A stretch of DNA of 64,000 bases from Chamaesiphon minutus PCC 6605 (lineage in GTDB: Bacteria > Cyanobacteriota > Cyanobacteriia > Cyanobacteriales > Chamaesiphonaceae). A program made the translations under genes and the position numbers. The stretch spans positions 3,506,385 through 3,570,384 of the forward strand of contig NC_019697.1 in the NCBI RefSeq assembly GCF_000317145.1, given 5' to 3'. Under the pieces are notes generated by a model that worked only from the letters and a program-made list of their open reading frames with translations, was not told where the DNA came from and did not search any database. Positions 25,673-35,426 of the stretch are shown piece by piece (position 1 is the stretch's first letter; each line of letters starts with the position of its first letter).

Positions 25673-28234
25673 CTACGCCCACAGAATCGATCCGAGTTCG
25701 TAAGGATTGCTCAAATGTGGGTGGTGAGGCAACACGCGCAGAGACAAGCCTTGCAGGCCGCTAGCAGCGTAAGCAATCTCACTGGTGTACAGACTATTCC
25801 CGTTGCCATCCCGGCCTTGATAGGTCATTACAGTGGTGTCTGCGTTGACGATTTTGCCATTGGTGTCTACGGCACCTTTGTACAATTCGACTTGGACGTC
25901 GTGAGGTTCTAAACTTCCTAGTTGAATCAGACTCTTGACGGAGATCGACTGATTGACGTTAATATCTTCTGGTGCGGAGACATCGACGGTATGGACTTTG
26001 AGGTCGCCCCAATGTTTGAGCATCTTTTGTTTCCAATGGGCGAGATCTTTACCAGCTTGATAATGATTGTCGGTGACGACATGGTTGCGATCGCTGGCGG
26101 GGAAATAACCCACAGTCGCATAATCCCGCAGCATCCGGGCGGTATTGAAGGTCGGACAATTGAGCCGGATGGCATCTTTCATCTTGGCGATCCATTTCCG
26201 AGGTAAGCCTTCTTTGTCTCGATCGTAGAATAAGGGGACGATTTCTTGTTCTAACAGGTCGTAGAAAGCATTGGCTTCGACGCTATCTTGATAATCTTCA
26301 TCGGAGTATAGCTCGCCGTGACCGATCGGCCAACCCGTGCGGACGTAATCGGCTTCATCCCACCAACCATCGAGAATACTCAGGTTGGGTAAGCCATTCA
26401 TTGCCGCTTTCATGCCGCTGGTACCAGAAGCTTCGTGCGGACGCCGGGGCGTATTCAGCCAAATGTCGCAACCAGCTACCATCACTCGCGAGACATAAAT
26501 ATCGTAGTCGGGGACGAATACGACTGAGTTCATGCCTTCGGAGCGCGTGAAGTGGACGATATCGCGGATTAGTGCCTTACCGGGTATATCTTTGGGGTGG
26601 GCTTTACCTGCGATTACAAATTGAACTTTACGTTCTTTATTGCCGACTAAAATCTTTTTAATCCGCTCTAAATTGCGTAAGAATAATGTCGCGCGCTTGT
26701 ATGTCGCAAATCGTCTGGCAAACCCGATCGTCAAGACGCCTGGATCTAGTGCTTCTTGCGCGTGGTTGATTTCAGCTAAAGTCGCGCCGCGTTCTTTGAG
26801 ATGGCTGACGATGCGATCGCGAACGTAGACGACCATTTCCGATCGACTGTGTTCGTGATTGCGCCACAGTTCCTCATCGGGAATCGCGTCCATTTTGTGC
26901 CAAATCGGATCTTCGATCGATTTTTCCGACCACTCTGGGCCTAAATAGCGATCGTACAATTCTTGCACGGATTTGGCGACGCAACTGCGGGCGTGGACGC
27001 CATTAGTTACCGACGTAATCGGTACTTCGTCGATGGGGACATCTTTCCACATGTTTTGGAACATTTCCCGCGAGACGACGCCGTGCAACTTCGCCACACC
27101 GTTGACAAAGCTAGAAGTCTTCATCGCCAGAGCTGCCATGCTAAAGGGCGAATTTAAATCCGCCGCATTTTCGCGTCCCAAGCCCATAAAGTCATCTTTA
27201 CTCAGTCCGTAAATGCCAGCATAATGACCGACATAATAGATCGTCTTGTCTGGAGGGAACAGATCGAATCCCGCACTCACAGGCGTATGCGTTGTGAAAA
27301 TCTGAGTAGACTGCGCGACTTGTCGGGCTTCGACAAAGGATAAGCCATCGCGTTGCATCAGCACCCGAATGTGTTCGAGAATCAGGAAGCCGGAGTGTCC
27401 TTCATTCATGTGATAGACGCTCGGCTTGTGTCCCAACGCTTCGAGCGCGCGGAAGCCGCCGATCCCTAACATGATTTCTTGATGAATGCGCGTATCTAAA
27501 TCGCCACCATACAAGGCATCGGTAATATCTTGGTCGTAAGCACTATTTGGCTCGATATTGGTATCGAGCAAGTAGAGCGGAACCACACCCACTTGCACGC
27601 GCCAGACTCTGGCATACACCATCCGTCCGGGATACTCTACCGCTATGCGTAGTTCGGAGCCATCGGGTTTGCGTTCGAGTTGAACGGGGATATTGTGAAA
27701 ATCGTTAACTGGATAACGTTCCTGTTGCCAGCCTTCGGCATTGAGATATTGGGCAAAGTAGCCTTTTTGGTATAGCAAACCGACGGCAACTAGGGGTAAA
27801 CCTAAATCGCTAGCTGACTTGAGGTGATCTCCCGCCAGCACGCCCAAACCGCCAGAGTAGATCGGCAGACAGTCTACTAATCCAAATTCAGCACAGAAAT
27901 AAGCAAAGCATTCTTTGCCGACATTATTGGCACGTTTGTGTTTGTACCAACTGCGATCGTGTAAGTAGGTATTGAGTTCGCCTACTGCGCGTTCCATGTG
28001 AGCTAGAAAACCATCATCAGCAGCAACTTCTTGCAAGCGCGACTGACTGACTCTAGCTAATAGAGCGACTGGGTTGTGACGGGTAGCTTCCCACAAATCC
28101 CGATCGAGTCTTCTAAATAGTTCTTTGATCTCCGTATTCCAGTCCCAATACAGATTATAGGCAAGCTGCCGTAGGGGTTCGAGTGAGGCTGGTAGGGAAG
28201 GAGAAACGTTGAATGTACGAATCGGCTGCATCAA
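25673..28234 (-). CDS. glgP: Alpha-glucan (glycogen) phosphorylase
   Basis: The enzyme releases glucose 1-phosphate from glycogen. The 853-residue protein is of the GlgP branch with the N-terminal DUF3417-like domain (about 12-120; LAYNLYWDWNTEIKELF). The core has CAEFGLVDCLPIYSGGLGVL and HMNEGHSGFLILE. The pyridoxal phosphate region RRPHEASGTSGMKAAMNG contains the Schiff-base lysine. In cyanobacteria this enzyme mobilises glycogen in the dark. It is a single gene, closed by a strong palindrome. Confidence 0.96.
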   Translation of the reverse strand: MMQPIRTFNVSPSLPASLEPLRQLAYNLYWDWNTEIKELFRRLDRDLWEATRHNPVALLARVSQSRLQEVAADDGFLAHMERAVGELNTYLHDRSWYKHKRANNVGKECFAYFCAEFGLVDCLPIYSGGLGVLAGDHLKSASDLGLPLVAVGLLYQKGYFAQYLNAEGWQQERYPVNDFHNIPVQLERKPDGSELRIAVEYPGRMVYARVWRVQVGVVPLYLLDTNIEPNSAYDQDITDALYGGDLDTRIHQEIMLGIGGFRALEALGHKPSVYHMNEGHSGFLILEHIRVLMQRDGLSFVEARQVAQSTQIFTTHTPVSAGFDLFPPDKTIYYVGHYAGIYGLSKDDFMGLGRENAADLNSPFSMAALAMKTSSFVNGVAKLHGVVSREMFQNMWKDVPIDEVPITSVTNGVHARSCVAKSVQELYDRYLGPEWSEKSIEDPIWHKMDAIPDEELWRNHEHSRSEMVVYVRDRIVSHLKERGATLAEINHAQEALDPGVLTIGFARRFATYKRATLFLRNLERIKKILVGNKERKVQFVIAGKAHPKDIPGKALIRDIVHFTRSEGMNSVVFVPDYDIYVSRVMVAGCDIWLNTPRRPHEASGTSGMKAAMNGLPNLSILDGWWDEADYVRTGWPIGHGELYSDEDYQDSVEANAFYDLLEQEIVPLFYDRDKEGLPRKWIAKMKDAIRLNCPTFNTARMLRDYATVGYFPASDRNHVVTDNHYQAGKDLAHWKQKMLKHWGDLKVHTVDVSAPEDINVNQSISVKSLIQLGSLEPHDVQVELYKGAVDTNGKIVNADTTVMTYQGRDGNGNSLYTSEIAYAASGLQGLSLRVLPHHPHLSNPYELGSILWA

Positions 28235-28592
28235 TAAACTTCCTCGGCAATTAATTCCTCAATCTCTTATTGTTACCCACCATGGTCGGTGGGTACCAGT
28301 TTCTCCACAATATCTTTACAAGTTTCGCGATCGGACAAATTGTCGATGTAGGTGATAGCTCGTGTAGTTTTTGAGAAAGAGATGGCAAACATTATAACTT
28401 ACAAATAATTTTAGCTGAGGATGGTAATTGTTTCTGTCTAAATGGGTACACATAAGAGAACACAGTTATCAGCGATTTAGTTGAGTTTGAACGATGCGCT
28501 TAAGACTTTTGTCATAGGGCAAAGCCAAGCCAATATGCGTAAGCTGTGCTAGCTTCCGCGATTGTCAAACTAAAAAGATTAAAATAATTAGT
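28235..28592. other. Intergenic region upstream of glgP
   Basis: This 358-bp divergent region presumably carries the promoters of glgP and of the gene at 28593. A small hairpin, ACCCACC with GGTGGGT, lies at 28275-28294. No gene is seen. Confidence 0.5.
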
Positions 28593-29117
28593 ATGCGCCG
28601 ATACACATTTCTCAACACCTTACGCAATATGAAAACCAGTCAATATTTGTCTGTCATCATGTCGATTGGTGCGCTCTGGATTTCGCTCGGCAGTCGGTCT
28701 GCAATCCAAGGTTTTGGTGTTGAATCTGCCATCGCTAATTCTGCCATGGGAGTGTCACCGGATCGACATCCCCAACTACTTGCTCAAAGCAACGCAGCAT
28801 CTAATTCGAGTCAAACTGAAGTCGAGCGCGATTTCCGACTCCAAGATATCACTGTGACTCGCAATAGCTCGGATAAATCCCTGTTTACTGTCAAAGGGTC
28901 GATCGAGAATCAAAGCAAACACACTTATTACATATATTACATTGTAGCTAAATTTATTTCTAACGATGTCTCGATCAAGCAAGCGATCATTCCGGTTAAT
29001 ATCGCTATTCCGGCTGGTAAATCCACTTCATTTACACATGAGATTTCGACCCAGAGTGTCAACTCCATCTCCCCAGAAACAGTCAAACCGATCGTGGTTA
29101 AATATGAGTATCGGTAG
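28593..29117 (+). CDS. Exported protein of unknown function
   Basis: The frame gives 174 residues. An inner ATG at 28629 (MKTSQYLSVIMSIGAL) gives a more usual signal peptide, so the mature start lies around residue 45-55. The C-terminal domain, about residues 80-174 (FRLQDITVTRNSSDKSLFTVKGSIENQS, then a final VKYEYR), has the look of an immunoglobulin-like beta-sandwich that tolerates additions. No family is assigned. Confidence 0.65.
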   Translation: MRRYTFLNTLRNMKTSQYLSVIMSIGALWISLGSRSAIQGFGVESAIANSAMGVSPDRHPQLLAQSNAASNSSQTEVERDFRLQDITVTRNSSDKSLFTVKGSIENQSKHTYYIYYIVAKFISNDVSIKQAIIPVNIAIPAGKSTSFTHEISTQSVNSISPETVKPIVVKYEYR

Positions 29118-29208
29118 GTTAGGGACTAGGGAGCAGGGAATAGGGGCTAGAGGGTGGAGGCTGCCCGCGTGGTTCGCGGTTGCTGTAATTAACCTGACTT
29201 GCTCCCAA

Positions 29209-29360
29209 TAACCGCAGCAGTTAGAAACCATTGCTCATCCGGCAAAGTCCGCCTTCACGGACTAGATAATTTAGCACGCAAAGAAGGCGTAGCGTCTCGA
29301 AGAGAAGGCAGGCTACGCCAACGCGAACAGTCGCAGGTAAGAGGTAAGTAGCAACTTGGG
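29209..29360. repeat. Degraded composite intergenic repeat
   Basis: The segment begins with a decayed copy of the GCAAAGTCCGCC family (29242-29265). It continues with GGCGTAGC (29286-29293) and GGCTACGCC (29311-29319) around GAGAAGG, a common cyanobacterial intergenic hairpin, and ends with TAGCAACTTGGGTTA, the end motif of the repeats at 13221 and 17311. Confidence 0.65.
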
Positions 29361-29364
29361 TTAA

Positions 29365-29802
29365 TTAATAACCCAAAGCAGTCAGGATATCGTTAGCGTG
29401 AGTATCTGTCTTAACGCTACTATCGACATGGACGATCGTGCCATTCTCGTCGATCGCGTAAGTGACGCGTTTGGCATAGCCGCCACCATCAACATCATAG
29501 GCTGCAATAATTTCGCCATTGGTGTCAGCTAAGAGCGGGAACGGGAGATTGAATTTTTTAGTAAAATCTTGGTGCGAAGATTCATCATCCTTGCTAACGC
29601 CAAGAATGACAATACCTTTGTCTTGATATACGGCATAATTATCGCGAAAACTGCAAGCCTGTTTCGTGCAGCCAGGGGTATCATCTTTGGGATAAAAATA
29701 CATGACAACTTTCTTGCCAGCTAATCCAGAGAGCGTCACCGGATGACCATTGGTGTCTTTAACGTTAAAATCAGGAGCTTTTGTGCCTACAGCCAGAGCC
29801 AT
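29365..29802 (-). CDS. bcp: Thioredoxin-dependent peroxiredoxin (BCP/PrxQ type)
   Basis: The 145-residue enzyme reduces hydrogen and lipid peroxides with electrons from thioredoxin. The active-site phrase is PKDDTPGCTKQACSFRD, with the peroxidatic and resolving cysteines five residues apart, as in two-Cys PrxQ. The frame opens upstream at 29874, but the ATG at 29802 (MALAVGTKAPDF) has AGGG about nine bases ahead and matches the family start. A repeat lies beyond the stop. Confidence 0.95.
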   Translation of the reverse strand: MALAVGTKAPDFNVKDTNGHPVTLSGLAGKKVVMYFYPKDDTPGCTKQACSFRDNYAVYQDKGIVILGVSKDDESSHQDFTKKFNLPFPLLADTNGEIIAAYDVDGGGYAKRVTYAIDENGTIVHVDSSVKTDTHANDILTALGY

Positions 29803-30007
29803 GAGATAATTTCCCTGTAATATTTCAGAAGTGCTAACACAGCTTACTGTAGACGCGATCGAGCTGTTTTTCAAGCTTTAGAATAAATGTATTATCCAAT
29901 GTTTAGTTCGGCGGTGCTGGATTAATGGATCGAAATCAGCGGGGTGCGGAGTGAGGGGATGAAAAAATACCGAAGGGAGAAAATCGTACCTTAGATCGGT
30001 AATGCCC

Positions 30008-30448
30008 TTAATTCATCATGGTTTGGCGAGGGGTGGTTTTGGCATGTAGATCGGCTTTGTTAAAACGATCGCTCTGGGACTTGGATGCTAGCAATGTGGC
30101 GGTAGACTGTCCTGCATTCAACGGTTGCCAGTCAAAATCCCGATCGATGGTGGAGCGGAGAAGATCGAAGATTTGGCGACAGTGGTTGTTGCTTTTGAGG
30201 GGTAATTCCTCATTTTTGACGACAAAGCTCAGTTTGACATGAGTGGGAGTGGCATGAGTGGTGTCGATGAGGACTTCGGTGGTAACTAATTTAGCAAATG
30301 AGACGCGACCGGGAATCTCTCTAGCCATGAGGTAATCATCCAGATCGTAGATTGTCTCTAGCCCGCAAACCTCCATCAATTTACGTAGCGACGAACGGAG
30401 GTTTGAGGATTGCAGATTTACTGAATAATGACATGTGTAGCGAGACAT
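30008..30448 (-). CDS. Conserved-looking hypothetical protein
   Basis: The 146-residue soluble protein has a well-balanced composition in residues 1-110. Alternating strands and helices are visible (SRYTCHYSVNL, LRKLMEVCGLETIYDLDDYLM, HVKLSFVVKNE, IFDLLRSTIDRDFDW), followed by a basic disordered tail. The family is not recognised. The start is an ATG at 30448. It lies upstream of bcp on the same strand with a 205-bp gap, so co-transcription is uncertain. Confidence 0.65.
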   Translation of the reverse strand: MSRYTCHYSVNLQSSNLRSSLRKLMEVCGLETIYDLDDYLMAREIPGRVSFAKLVTTEVLIDTTHATPTHVKLSFVVKNEELPLKSNNHCRQIFDLLRSTIDRDFDWQPLNAGQSTATLLASKSQSDRFNKADLHAKTTPRQTMMN

Positions 30449-30556
30449 AGTAATCGATCTCTAAAGAACAAAGTTTCGTTATCTGAAATTCCCTTGACAT
30501 CGTAGCAGATTCATTACCTAATTTGTAGTGATGTTAGATCCAATATTTAGCTAAAC

Positions 30557-31240
30557 ATGAGTGGTAAGTTTATCGTGTTTGAAGGAGTCGAAGGCTCTGG
30601 CAAAAGCACTCAGATTCAGTTAGCGGCAGAATGGCTCAAAAGCTTACCTGGCAAGAATCAATCGGCAATTGTGACGCGCGAACCAGGTGGGACAAATTTG
30701 GGACGACAGATTCGCCAGATGTTGCTTAACGACCCCAGTAACGATATCGGAAATCGCACCGAATTATTATTATATGGTGCCGATCGCGCTCAACATGTAG
30801 AATCGATCGTCAAACCGCATCTAAAGCTTGGCGATCTGGTCTTATGCGATCGATTTACCGATTCGACAATTGCCTATCAGGGCTACGGACGGGGATTCGA
30901 TCGCGATGAGATCGATCGGGTCAATCAATTAGCGACAGGTGGGTTGCAAAGCGATCTGACTTTCTGGCTAGATCTGGATGTGACGATCGGTTTGCAACGA
31001 GTTGGATTGCGCGGTCAGCCCGATCGGATGGAACGGGCAAATTTAGATTTTCACCAACGGGTCAGACAGGGCTATCAAGAGTTAGCAAATAGCTATCCAA
31101 ATCGCATTGTTCGCATCGATGCCGATCGCTCTGCTACTGTCATTCAGATGGAGATTCAGACGATATTAACACAGCAGAAATGGTTCGATTTAGGTAGTGC
31201 AGATACTGCCACAGTAACGGATGCGCGCCCCCCCAAATAA
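30557..31240 (+). CDS. tmk: Thymidylate kinase
   Basis: Tmk phosphorylates dTMP to dTDP. The P-loop is FEGVEGSGKST at residues 8-18. The DR motif region REPGGTNLGRQIR and the CDRFTDSTIAYQGYGRG phrase (about 96-112) are present. The protein is 227 residues, a little longer than the usual 205-215, because of a C-terminal tail after QKWF that looks unstructured. The start is an ATG at 30557. It is divergent from the 30008-30448 gene. Confidence 0.95.
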   Translation: MSGKFIVFEGVEGSGKSTQIQLAAEWLKSLPGKNQSAIVTREPGGTNLGRQIRQMLLNDPSNDIGNRTELLLYGADRAQHVESIVKPHLKLGDLVLCDRFTDSTIAYQGYGRGFDRDEIDRVNQLATGGLQSDLTFWLDLDVTIGLQRVGLRGQPDRMERANLDFHQRVRQGYQELANSYPNRIVRIDADRSATVIQMEIQTILTQQKWFDLGSADTATVTDARPPK

Positions 31241-31584
31241 GACTAAATACTCAATAGTTTTGTAATTTAAAGACAAATAATGCGATAATCCTATTTAAAA
31301 TCAGACTAAGTGGAAAAATTTAGTCACCGATCGGTAAAATTGCTACCCGATCGAGGTCGTCAATTAAATAGCATTTTTGTTGACATCAATGGTTGTCAAA
31401 TCAAAGATTTGGAGCGATCCTGTCAAGATTTTACACTACTGCGATCTAGCGTTTAGGCAAATACTACCGGGATAAAAACTTAAATCCGAGCGTCTGGACT
31501 TGCTGTGAAGCTGGATCGAGATATCAACGATAAGCGATACCAAAATTCTTTAACTTTAAAAAATTTAGCATTGAGGTAAATACT
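31241..31584. other. Intergenic region before the SLH gene
   Basis: No gene is seen in these 344 bp. A GAGG ribosome site lies 10 bp ahead of the SLH-protein ATG. The region is AT-rich around 31241-31330. Confidence 0.5.
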
Positions 31585-32541
31585 ATGACTAACTCACCCA
31601 ATCCCAATCGTCGTCGCCGCCTGACTGCGGACGAACTGATCGCGATCGGAGTAGCTCTAGCTGGGATCGGTACGGTATTTTTCTGGGGACTCGGTCAAAA
31701 GTACCAACCGATGTTCCAAGGCGCGATGTCTAGCCTCAATAACGACAATTCCAATCGCCAAGTCGGTGTGCTAGGCAATCGCAATATTTATCTCAACAGA
31801 GAAAGACGGACGATCGCCGATAGCGCGCGCGTGGAAACCCCGCCGTCGGCTCCGAGTGCGCCCCCCGCTACTTTTGTACCGCCGATCGTCAAAACAGTCG
31901 AAGTACCTGTTGTCGAAACGCCGAAAACTGTCGTACCCCAGGTAGTAACTCCCACTAAAGTGTCGGTAGTCCCAGCTTTTACAGATGTACCCAAACAATT
32001 CTGGGCGGAAAATTATATCAATGAGTTACAGAAACGGGGAATTCTCGATGATTTTGGCGATGGTAAATTCGATCCGAGTAAGGAAATTACCAGAGGAGAA
32101 TATGCCAAAATGCTCGATCGGGCATTTGCCGATAAACCAGTAATGATGGCAACATCTAAATTTGCCGACATCCCAACTGATTATTCCCGCAAAGAAGCGA
32201 TCGACAAATCGGTACAATTAGGATTTATGACTGGCTATTCACCGACCAAATTCTTCCCAAATCAACCGATTCCGCGCTATCAATTACAGATATCTTTAGC
32301 CAAAGGATTGAAACTGGCAGTGCCTACTAGTACGGGGCAAGTATTGAGTAAGTTCAAAGACGCCGATCGGATGCCCAAATTTGCTAAAGACAAAATGGCA
32401 GCCGCGATCGATGCGGGATTGATTATCAAAGATAAAGACACCAATCTACTCAAACCCGTTGCCAATGCGACTCGTGCTGATGCTGCCGCTCTAATTTATC
32501 AATCCTTAGTTAAAGAAGGCAAAATTCAACCACAAAAATAA
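31585..32541 (+). CDS. SLH (S-layer homology) domain membrane protein
   Basis: The 318-residue protein has a basic N-terminus and one membrane segment at about residues 19-38 (IAIGVALAGIGTVFFWGLG). A Pro/Val/Thr-rich linker runs from about 85 to 130. Three SLH modules follow from about 131 to 315, with FTDVPKQFWAENYINEL, FADIPTDYSRKEAIDKSV and FKDADRMPKFAKDKMAA. SLH modules in cyanobacteria bind the cell wall and tie the outer membrane to peptidoglycan. This one would link the inner membrane to the wall. Confidence 0.9.
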   Translation: MTNSPNPNRRRRLTADELIAIGVALAGIGTVFFWGLGQKYQPMFQGAMSSLNNDNSNRQVGVLGNRNIYLNRERRTIADSARVETPPSAPSAPPATFVPPIVKTVEVPVVETPKTVVPQVVTPTKVSVVPAFTDVPKQFWAENYINELQKRGILDDFGDGKFDPSKEITRGEYAKMLDRAFADKPVMMATSKFADIPTDYSRKEAIDKSVQLGFMTGYSPTKFFPNQPIPRYQLQISLAKGLKLAVPTSTGQVLSKFKDADRMPKFAKDKMAAAIDAGLIIKDKDTNLLKPVANATRADAAALIYQSLVKEGKIQPQK

Positions 32542-32602
32542 GCGTGAGTAAACGAGCTGGATTAGAAGATAAAGCAATTATCGTCTATGTTTGACATTTT
32601 TC

Positions 32603-32646
32603 GATGCAACGCGATTGCCGGAATATTCACAAAATTGCGTTGCATC
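32603..32646. terminator. Hairpin after the SLH gene
   Basis: GATGCAACGCGAT and ATTGCGTTGCATC form a 13-bp stem with one mismatch, followed by an AT-rich stretch. It is a possible transcript end. Confidence 0.5.
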
Positions 32647-32701
32647 TAATAATTTATAATTTCTAATTTTAAATACTTTTTAAATTTTTATTCACTATTT
32701 T

Positions 32702-34054
32702 ATGAGACTCGATTCTCCCAAGGAGAGATTACACCAACGCTTACCTTATCAGGTCTGGATTTTAAGTATATCAAGCTTACTGGTAGACATTAGTGCGGAA
32801 ATGATTCGATCGGTGCTACCGATTTTTGTTTTGTTAAAATTACAAGGTGGCGCAATGACAATTGGCGAGATCGAAGGGATCTCCGCCGCCACAGTTGCAA
32901 TTATGCGCGTCTTTTCGGGAGCATTGAGCGATTATCTGGGAATGCAAAAAGGACTAGCAGTAATTGGCTATGGGATCGCTACATTGATGCGATCGCTGCT
33001 CCCCATCGCTCTCGATCCGATCTGGGTAATCTGGACTCAATTTGGCGATCGATTCGGACAGGGGATTAGTGTTGCTCCGCGCAAGGCATTGATGGCAGAT
33101 TTGACATCGGAAGAAACGCGCTCTAAAGCTTATCGCTTGCGACAATCGCTATTAATTGCGGGAGCTTGTATCGGTTCGATCGTCGCGGGTGCGATTTTAT
33201 ATGTCGAGCCGAATGGTTACAATCTAATATTTGCTGGCGCGGTAGTTCCGAGTTGTATGGGCTTAGCTTTATTAATATTGGTAGTCAAACCCGTCCAAGA
33301 ACCCAAGAAACTATTAACCCTACCAGCCGAAATGACTGGTTTGCTGGCTGGAAATGATAAATTTTACACTAGCGTTTCACCATCACAGCAAAAACGGAAT
33401 GTATCTTCCACCGCCGTAACTACTCGCCACTCCGAGAGAGCGGACTCATTGCCAAGTTACAACCCGATTTATTTACGAGATATACCAGCATTAGGCGGCG
33501 AATATTGGCGGCTAGTAGTTGCGGCTATCTTCTTTAATCTTGGCAACTCTAGCGATGCATTCATGCTAATGAGATCGATTGAGATCGGTATGTCCCCAGC
33601 ATTTATTCCCGTGGGACTGGTGGTGATGAATTTAGTCTTTGCCTTGGTATCCTATCCAATAAGTTCGCTCGTCCTCAACCTCACCGCCAATCGCGATAAT
33701 CGATCTCTCAAGATTCGCTTTCTGCTAACTGGGTTTTTACTCCACGCGATCGTGTATTTTGGACTAGCAGTCGTCACCACAAATGTTCAGATTTGGTGTT
33801 TATTTGGCTTGTACGGACTGCATTTGGCAATGATTCAGGGTTTGACAGTCGATCTAGTAAATAGAGCTGTAGAGCCAAGCAGACGGGGGACAGCATTTAG
33901 TTTATTCAATTTAGTCATCGGCATCACTCTCCTAATTGCCAATCTGATTGCTGGTTGGTGTTGGCTGCAAATCGGCTCTGGCTTTACATTTACCGTCGGA
34001 GCCTTTTTTGCCTGTGTTGCTACTTTGATACTATTAATTGGGAGTGAGGAGTAG
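32702..34054 (+). CDS. Major facilitator superfamily transporter
   Basis: The 450-residue protein has about twelve membrane segments in two six-helix halves with a central polar loop (about 205-260). The motif-A-like loop reads GALSDYLGMQKGLAVIGYG, and GDRFGQGISVAPRKALMADL is seen in the fourth-fifth helix region. This resembles the drug/H+ antiporter-like branch. The substrate is unknown. A heptamer array follows the stop. Confidence 0.88.
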   Translation: MRLDSPKERLHQRLPYQVWILSISSLLVDISAEMIRSVLPIFVLLKLQGGAMTIGEIEGISAATVAIMRVFSGALSDYLGMQKGLAVIGYGIATLMRSLLPIALDPIWVIWTQFGDRFGQGISVAPRKALMADLTSEETRSKAYRLRQSLLIAGACIGSIVAGAILYVEPNGYNLIFAGAVVPSCMGLALLILVVKPVQEPKKLLTLPAEMTGLLAGNDKFYTSVSPSQQKRNVSSTAVTTRHSERADSLPSYNPIYLRDIPALGGEYWRLVVAAIFFNLGNSSDAFMLMRSIEIGMSPAFIPVGLVVMNLVFALVSYPISSLVLNLTANRDNRSLKIRFLLTGFLLHAIVYFGLAVVTTNVQIWCLFGLYGLHLAMIQGLTVDLVNRAVEPSRRGTAFSLFNLVIGITLLIANLIAGWCWLQIGSGFTFTVGAFFACVATLILLIGSEE

Positions 34055-34060
34055 AGGGGA

Positions 34061-34137
34061 TAGGCTTTAGGCTTTAGGCTTTAGGCTTTAGGCTTTAGGT
34101 TTTAGGTTTTAGGCTTTAAACTTTAGGCTTTAGGCTT
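34061..34137. repeat. STRR heptamer array TAGGCTT, 11 units
   Basis: Eleven uninterrupted heptamers (mostly TAGGCTT, with TAGGTTT x2 and TAAACTT) follow the MFS gene stop by 6 bp. A short GGAATAG repeat comes next. Confidence 0.92.
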
Positions 34138-34179
34138 TAGGGAATAGGGAATAGGGAATAGAATACGCACTCATCATTA

Positions 34180-34244
34180 CCCGTTACCCGTCTATCTATC
34201 CACCTGTCTATCTATCCACCCATCCACCCATCCACCCATCCACC
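34180..34244. repeat. Octamer repeat CCACCCAT upstream of the HGSNAT-like gene
   Basis: Tandem CTATCTAT and CCACCCAT units end three bases before the ATG at 34248, so any ribosome site would lie inside the repeat. Confidence 0.85.
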
Positions 34245-34247
34245 CTT

Positions 34248-35381
34248 ATGCGCTTAACCTCCCTAGATGTCTTTCGAGGGTTGACGATGGCTACCATGAT
34301 TTTGGTAAATATGGCTAGCCTGCCCAATGACGATCGCAAATATGCTTGGCTCGATCATGCTCCTTGGCATGGTTATACGATCGCCGATTTAGTTTTCCCA
34401 TTTTTTCTGTATATTATCGGCGTGTCGATGGCATTTTCGCTGGCTAAATATACGAGTGGAGATGTGCCACTCTCCAAGCAAGTATATTGGCAAATTCTTC
34501 GTCGGAGTGCGATCTTATTTGGCTTAGGTTTGATTCTAAATAATTTAGTGTGGAATTATAATCTCACCGAGCCGAAGTTCTTTGCAAATCTCGATAAGCT
34601 ACGGATTATGGGTGTATTGCAGCGGATTGGAATTGCTTTTTTCTTTGCTTCGATCGCTGTTTTAGCTCTAGCTCAAAGATGTTTGTGGATATTAACTGGC
34701 GGTATTTTGGTAGGGTATTGGCTAATTTTGGCTTTTATTCCGGCCTTAGATAATAGCGATGGTGTATTCAGCCAATTTGGTAACTTTGGAGCTTATGTCG
34801 ATCGATTAATTATTACGCCAGCACATTTGCATAAAGGCTCTAAAAACCTCAGCGATCCAGAGGGATTATTTAGTACTTTACCTGCGATCTCCAGCATTTT
34901 ATTTGGTTACCTCACTGGAACGTGGTTGAAACGTCAGCCTGTAGCTACTCGCACTAGTGCCAGCCTCCTGATGTATGGATTGGCGGCTGTAGTCATTGGG
35001 TTAGTTTGGAATAGTTTTTTCCCAATTAATAAAAAGCTATGGACGAGTTCGTTCGTGTTATTTACAACTGGTTGGGGTTTAATTTCGCTGGCGGCTTGTT
35101 ACGAATTAGTCGATGTCCGTAAATATCGGCAGTGGTTTAAACCATTTGAAGTTATGGGTTTGAATGCAATTTTTATCTATGTGGCTTCGATTGTGCTGAT
35201 TAAGTTATTGATGGTCAATCAGATTGCTAAAGATACATCTATTTATGTATGGTTGAGTACGCAGTTGTTTGGCTGGGCGGGTGCGCTTAATAGTGGCGTC
35301 TTATTTGCGATCGCGACTGTTCTATTATGGCTGGTGGTCGCGTATCTAATGTATCGCCAGCGGTGGTTTTTAAAAATTTAG
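34248..35381 (+). CDS. HGSNAT-like membrane acyltransferase family protein (DUF5009/DUF1624)
   Basis: The 377-residue protein has about ten membrane segments. The N-terminus SLDVFRGLTMATMILVN, then HAPWHGYTIADLVFPFFLY with the conserved His and the following IIGVSMAFSL, define the family. Its human member, heparan-alpha-glucosaminide N-acetyltransferase, carries acetyl groups across a membrane to sugar amines. In bacteria the family may modify envelope sugars. The substrate is unknown. Confidence 0.85.
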   Translation: MRLTSLDVFRGLTMATMILVNMASLPNDDRKYAWLDHAPWHGYTIADLVFPFFLYIIGVSMAFSLAKYTSGDVPLSKQVYWQILRRSAILFGLGLILNNLVWNYNLTEPKFFANLDKLRIMGVLQRIGIAFFFASIAVLALAQRCLWILTGGILVGYWLILAFIPALDNSDGVFSQFGNFGAYVDRLIITPAHLHKGSKNLSDPEGLFSTLPAISSILFGYLTGTWLKRQPVATRTSASLLMYGLAAVVIGLVWNSFFPINKKLWTSSFVLFTTGWGLISLAACYELVDVRKYRQWFKPFEVMGLNAIFIYVASIVLIKLLMVNQIAKDTSIYVWLSTQLFGWAGALNSGVLFAIATVLLWLVVAYLMYRQRWFLKI

Positions 35382-35426
35382 ATACTCACTTTTACAGAAA
35401 TAATCAGTTATCTCGAGCGATTTCGA

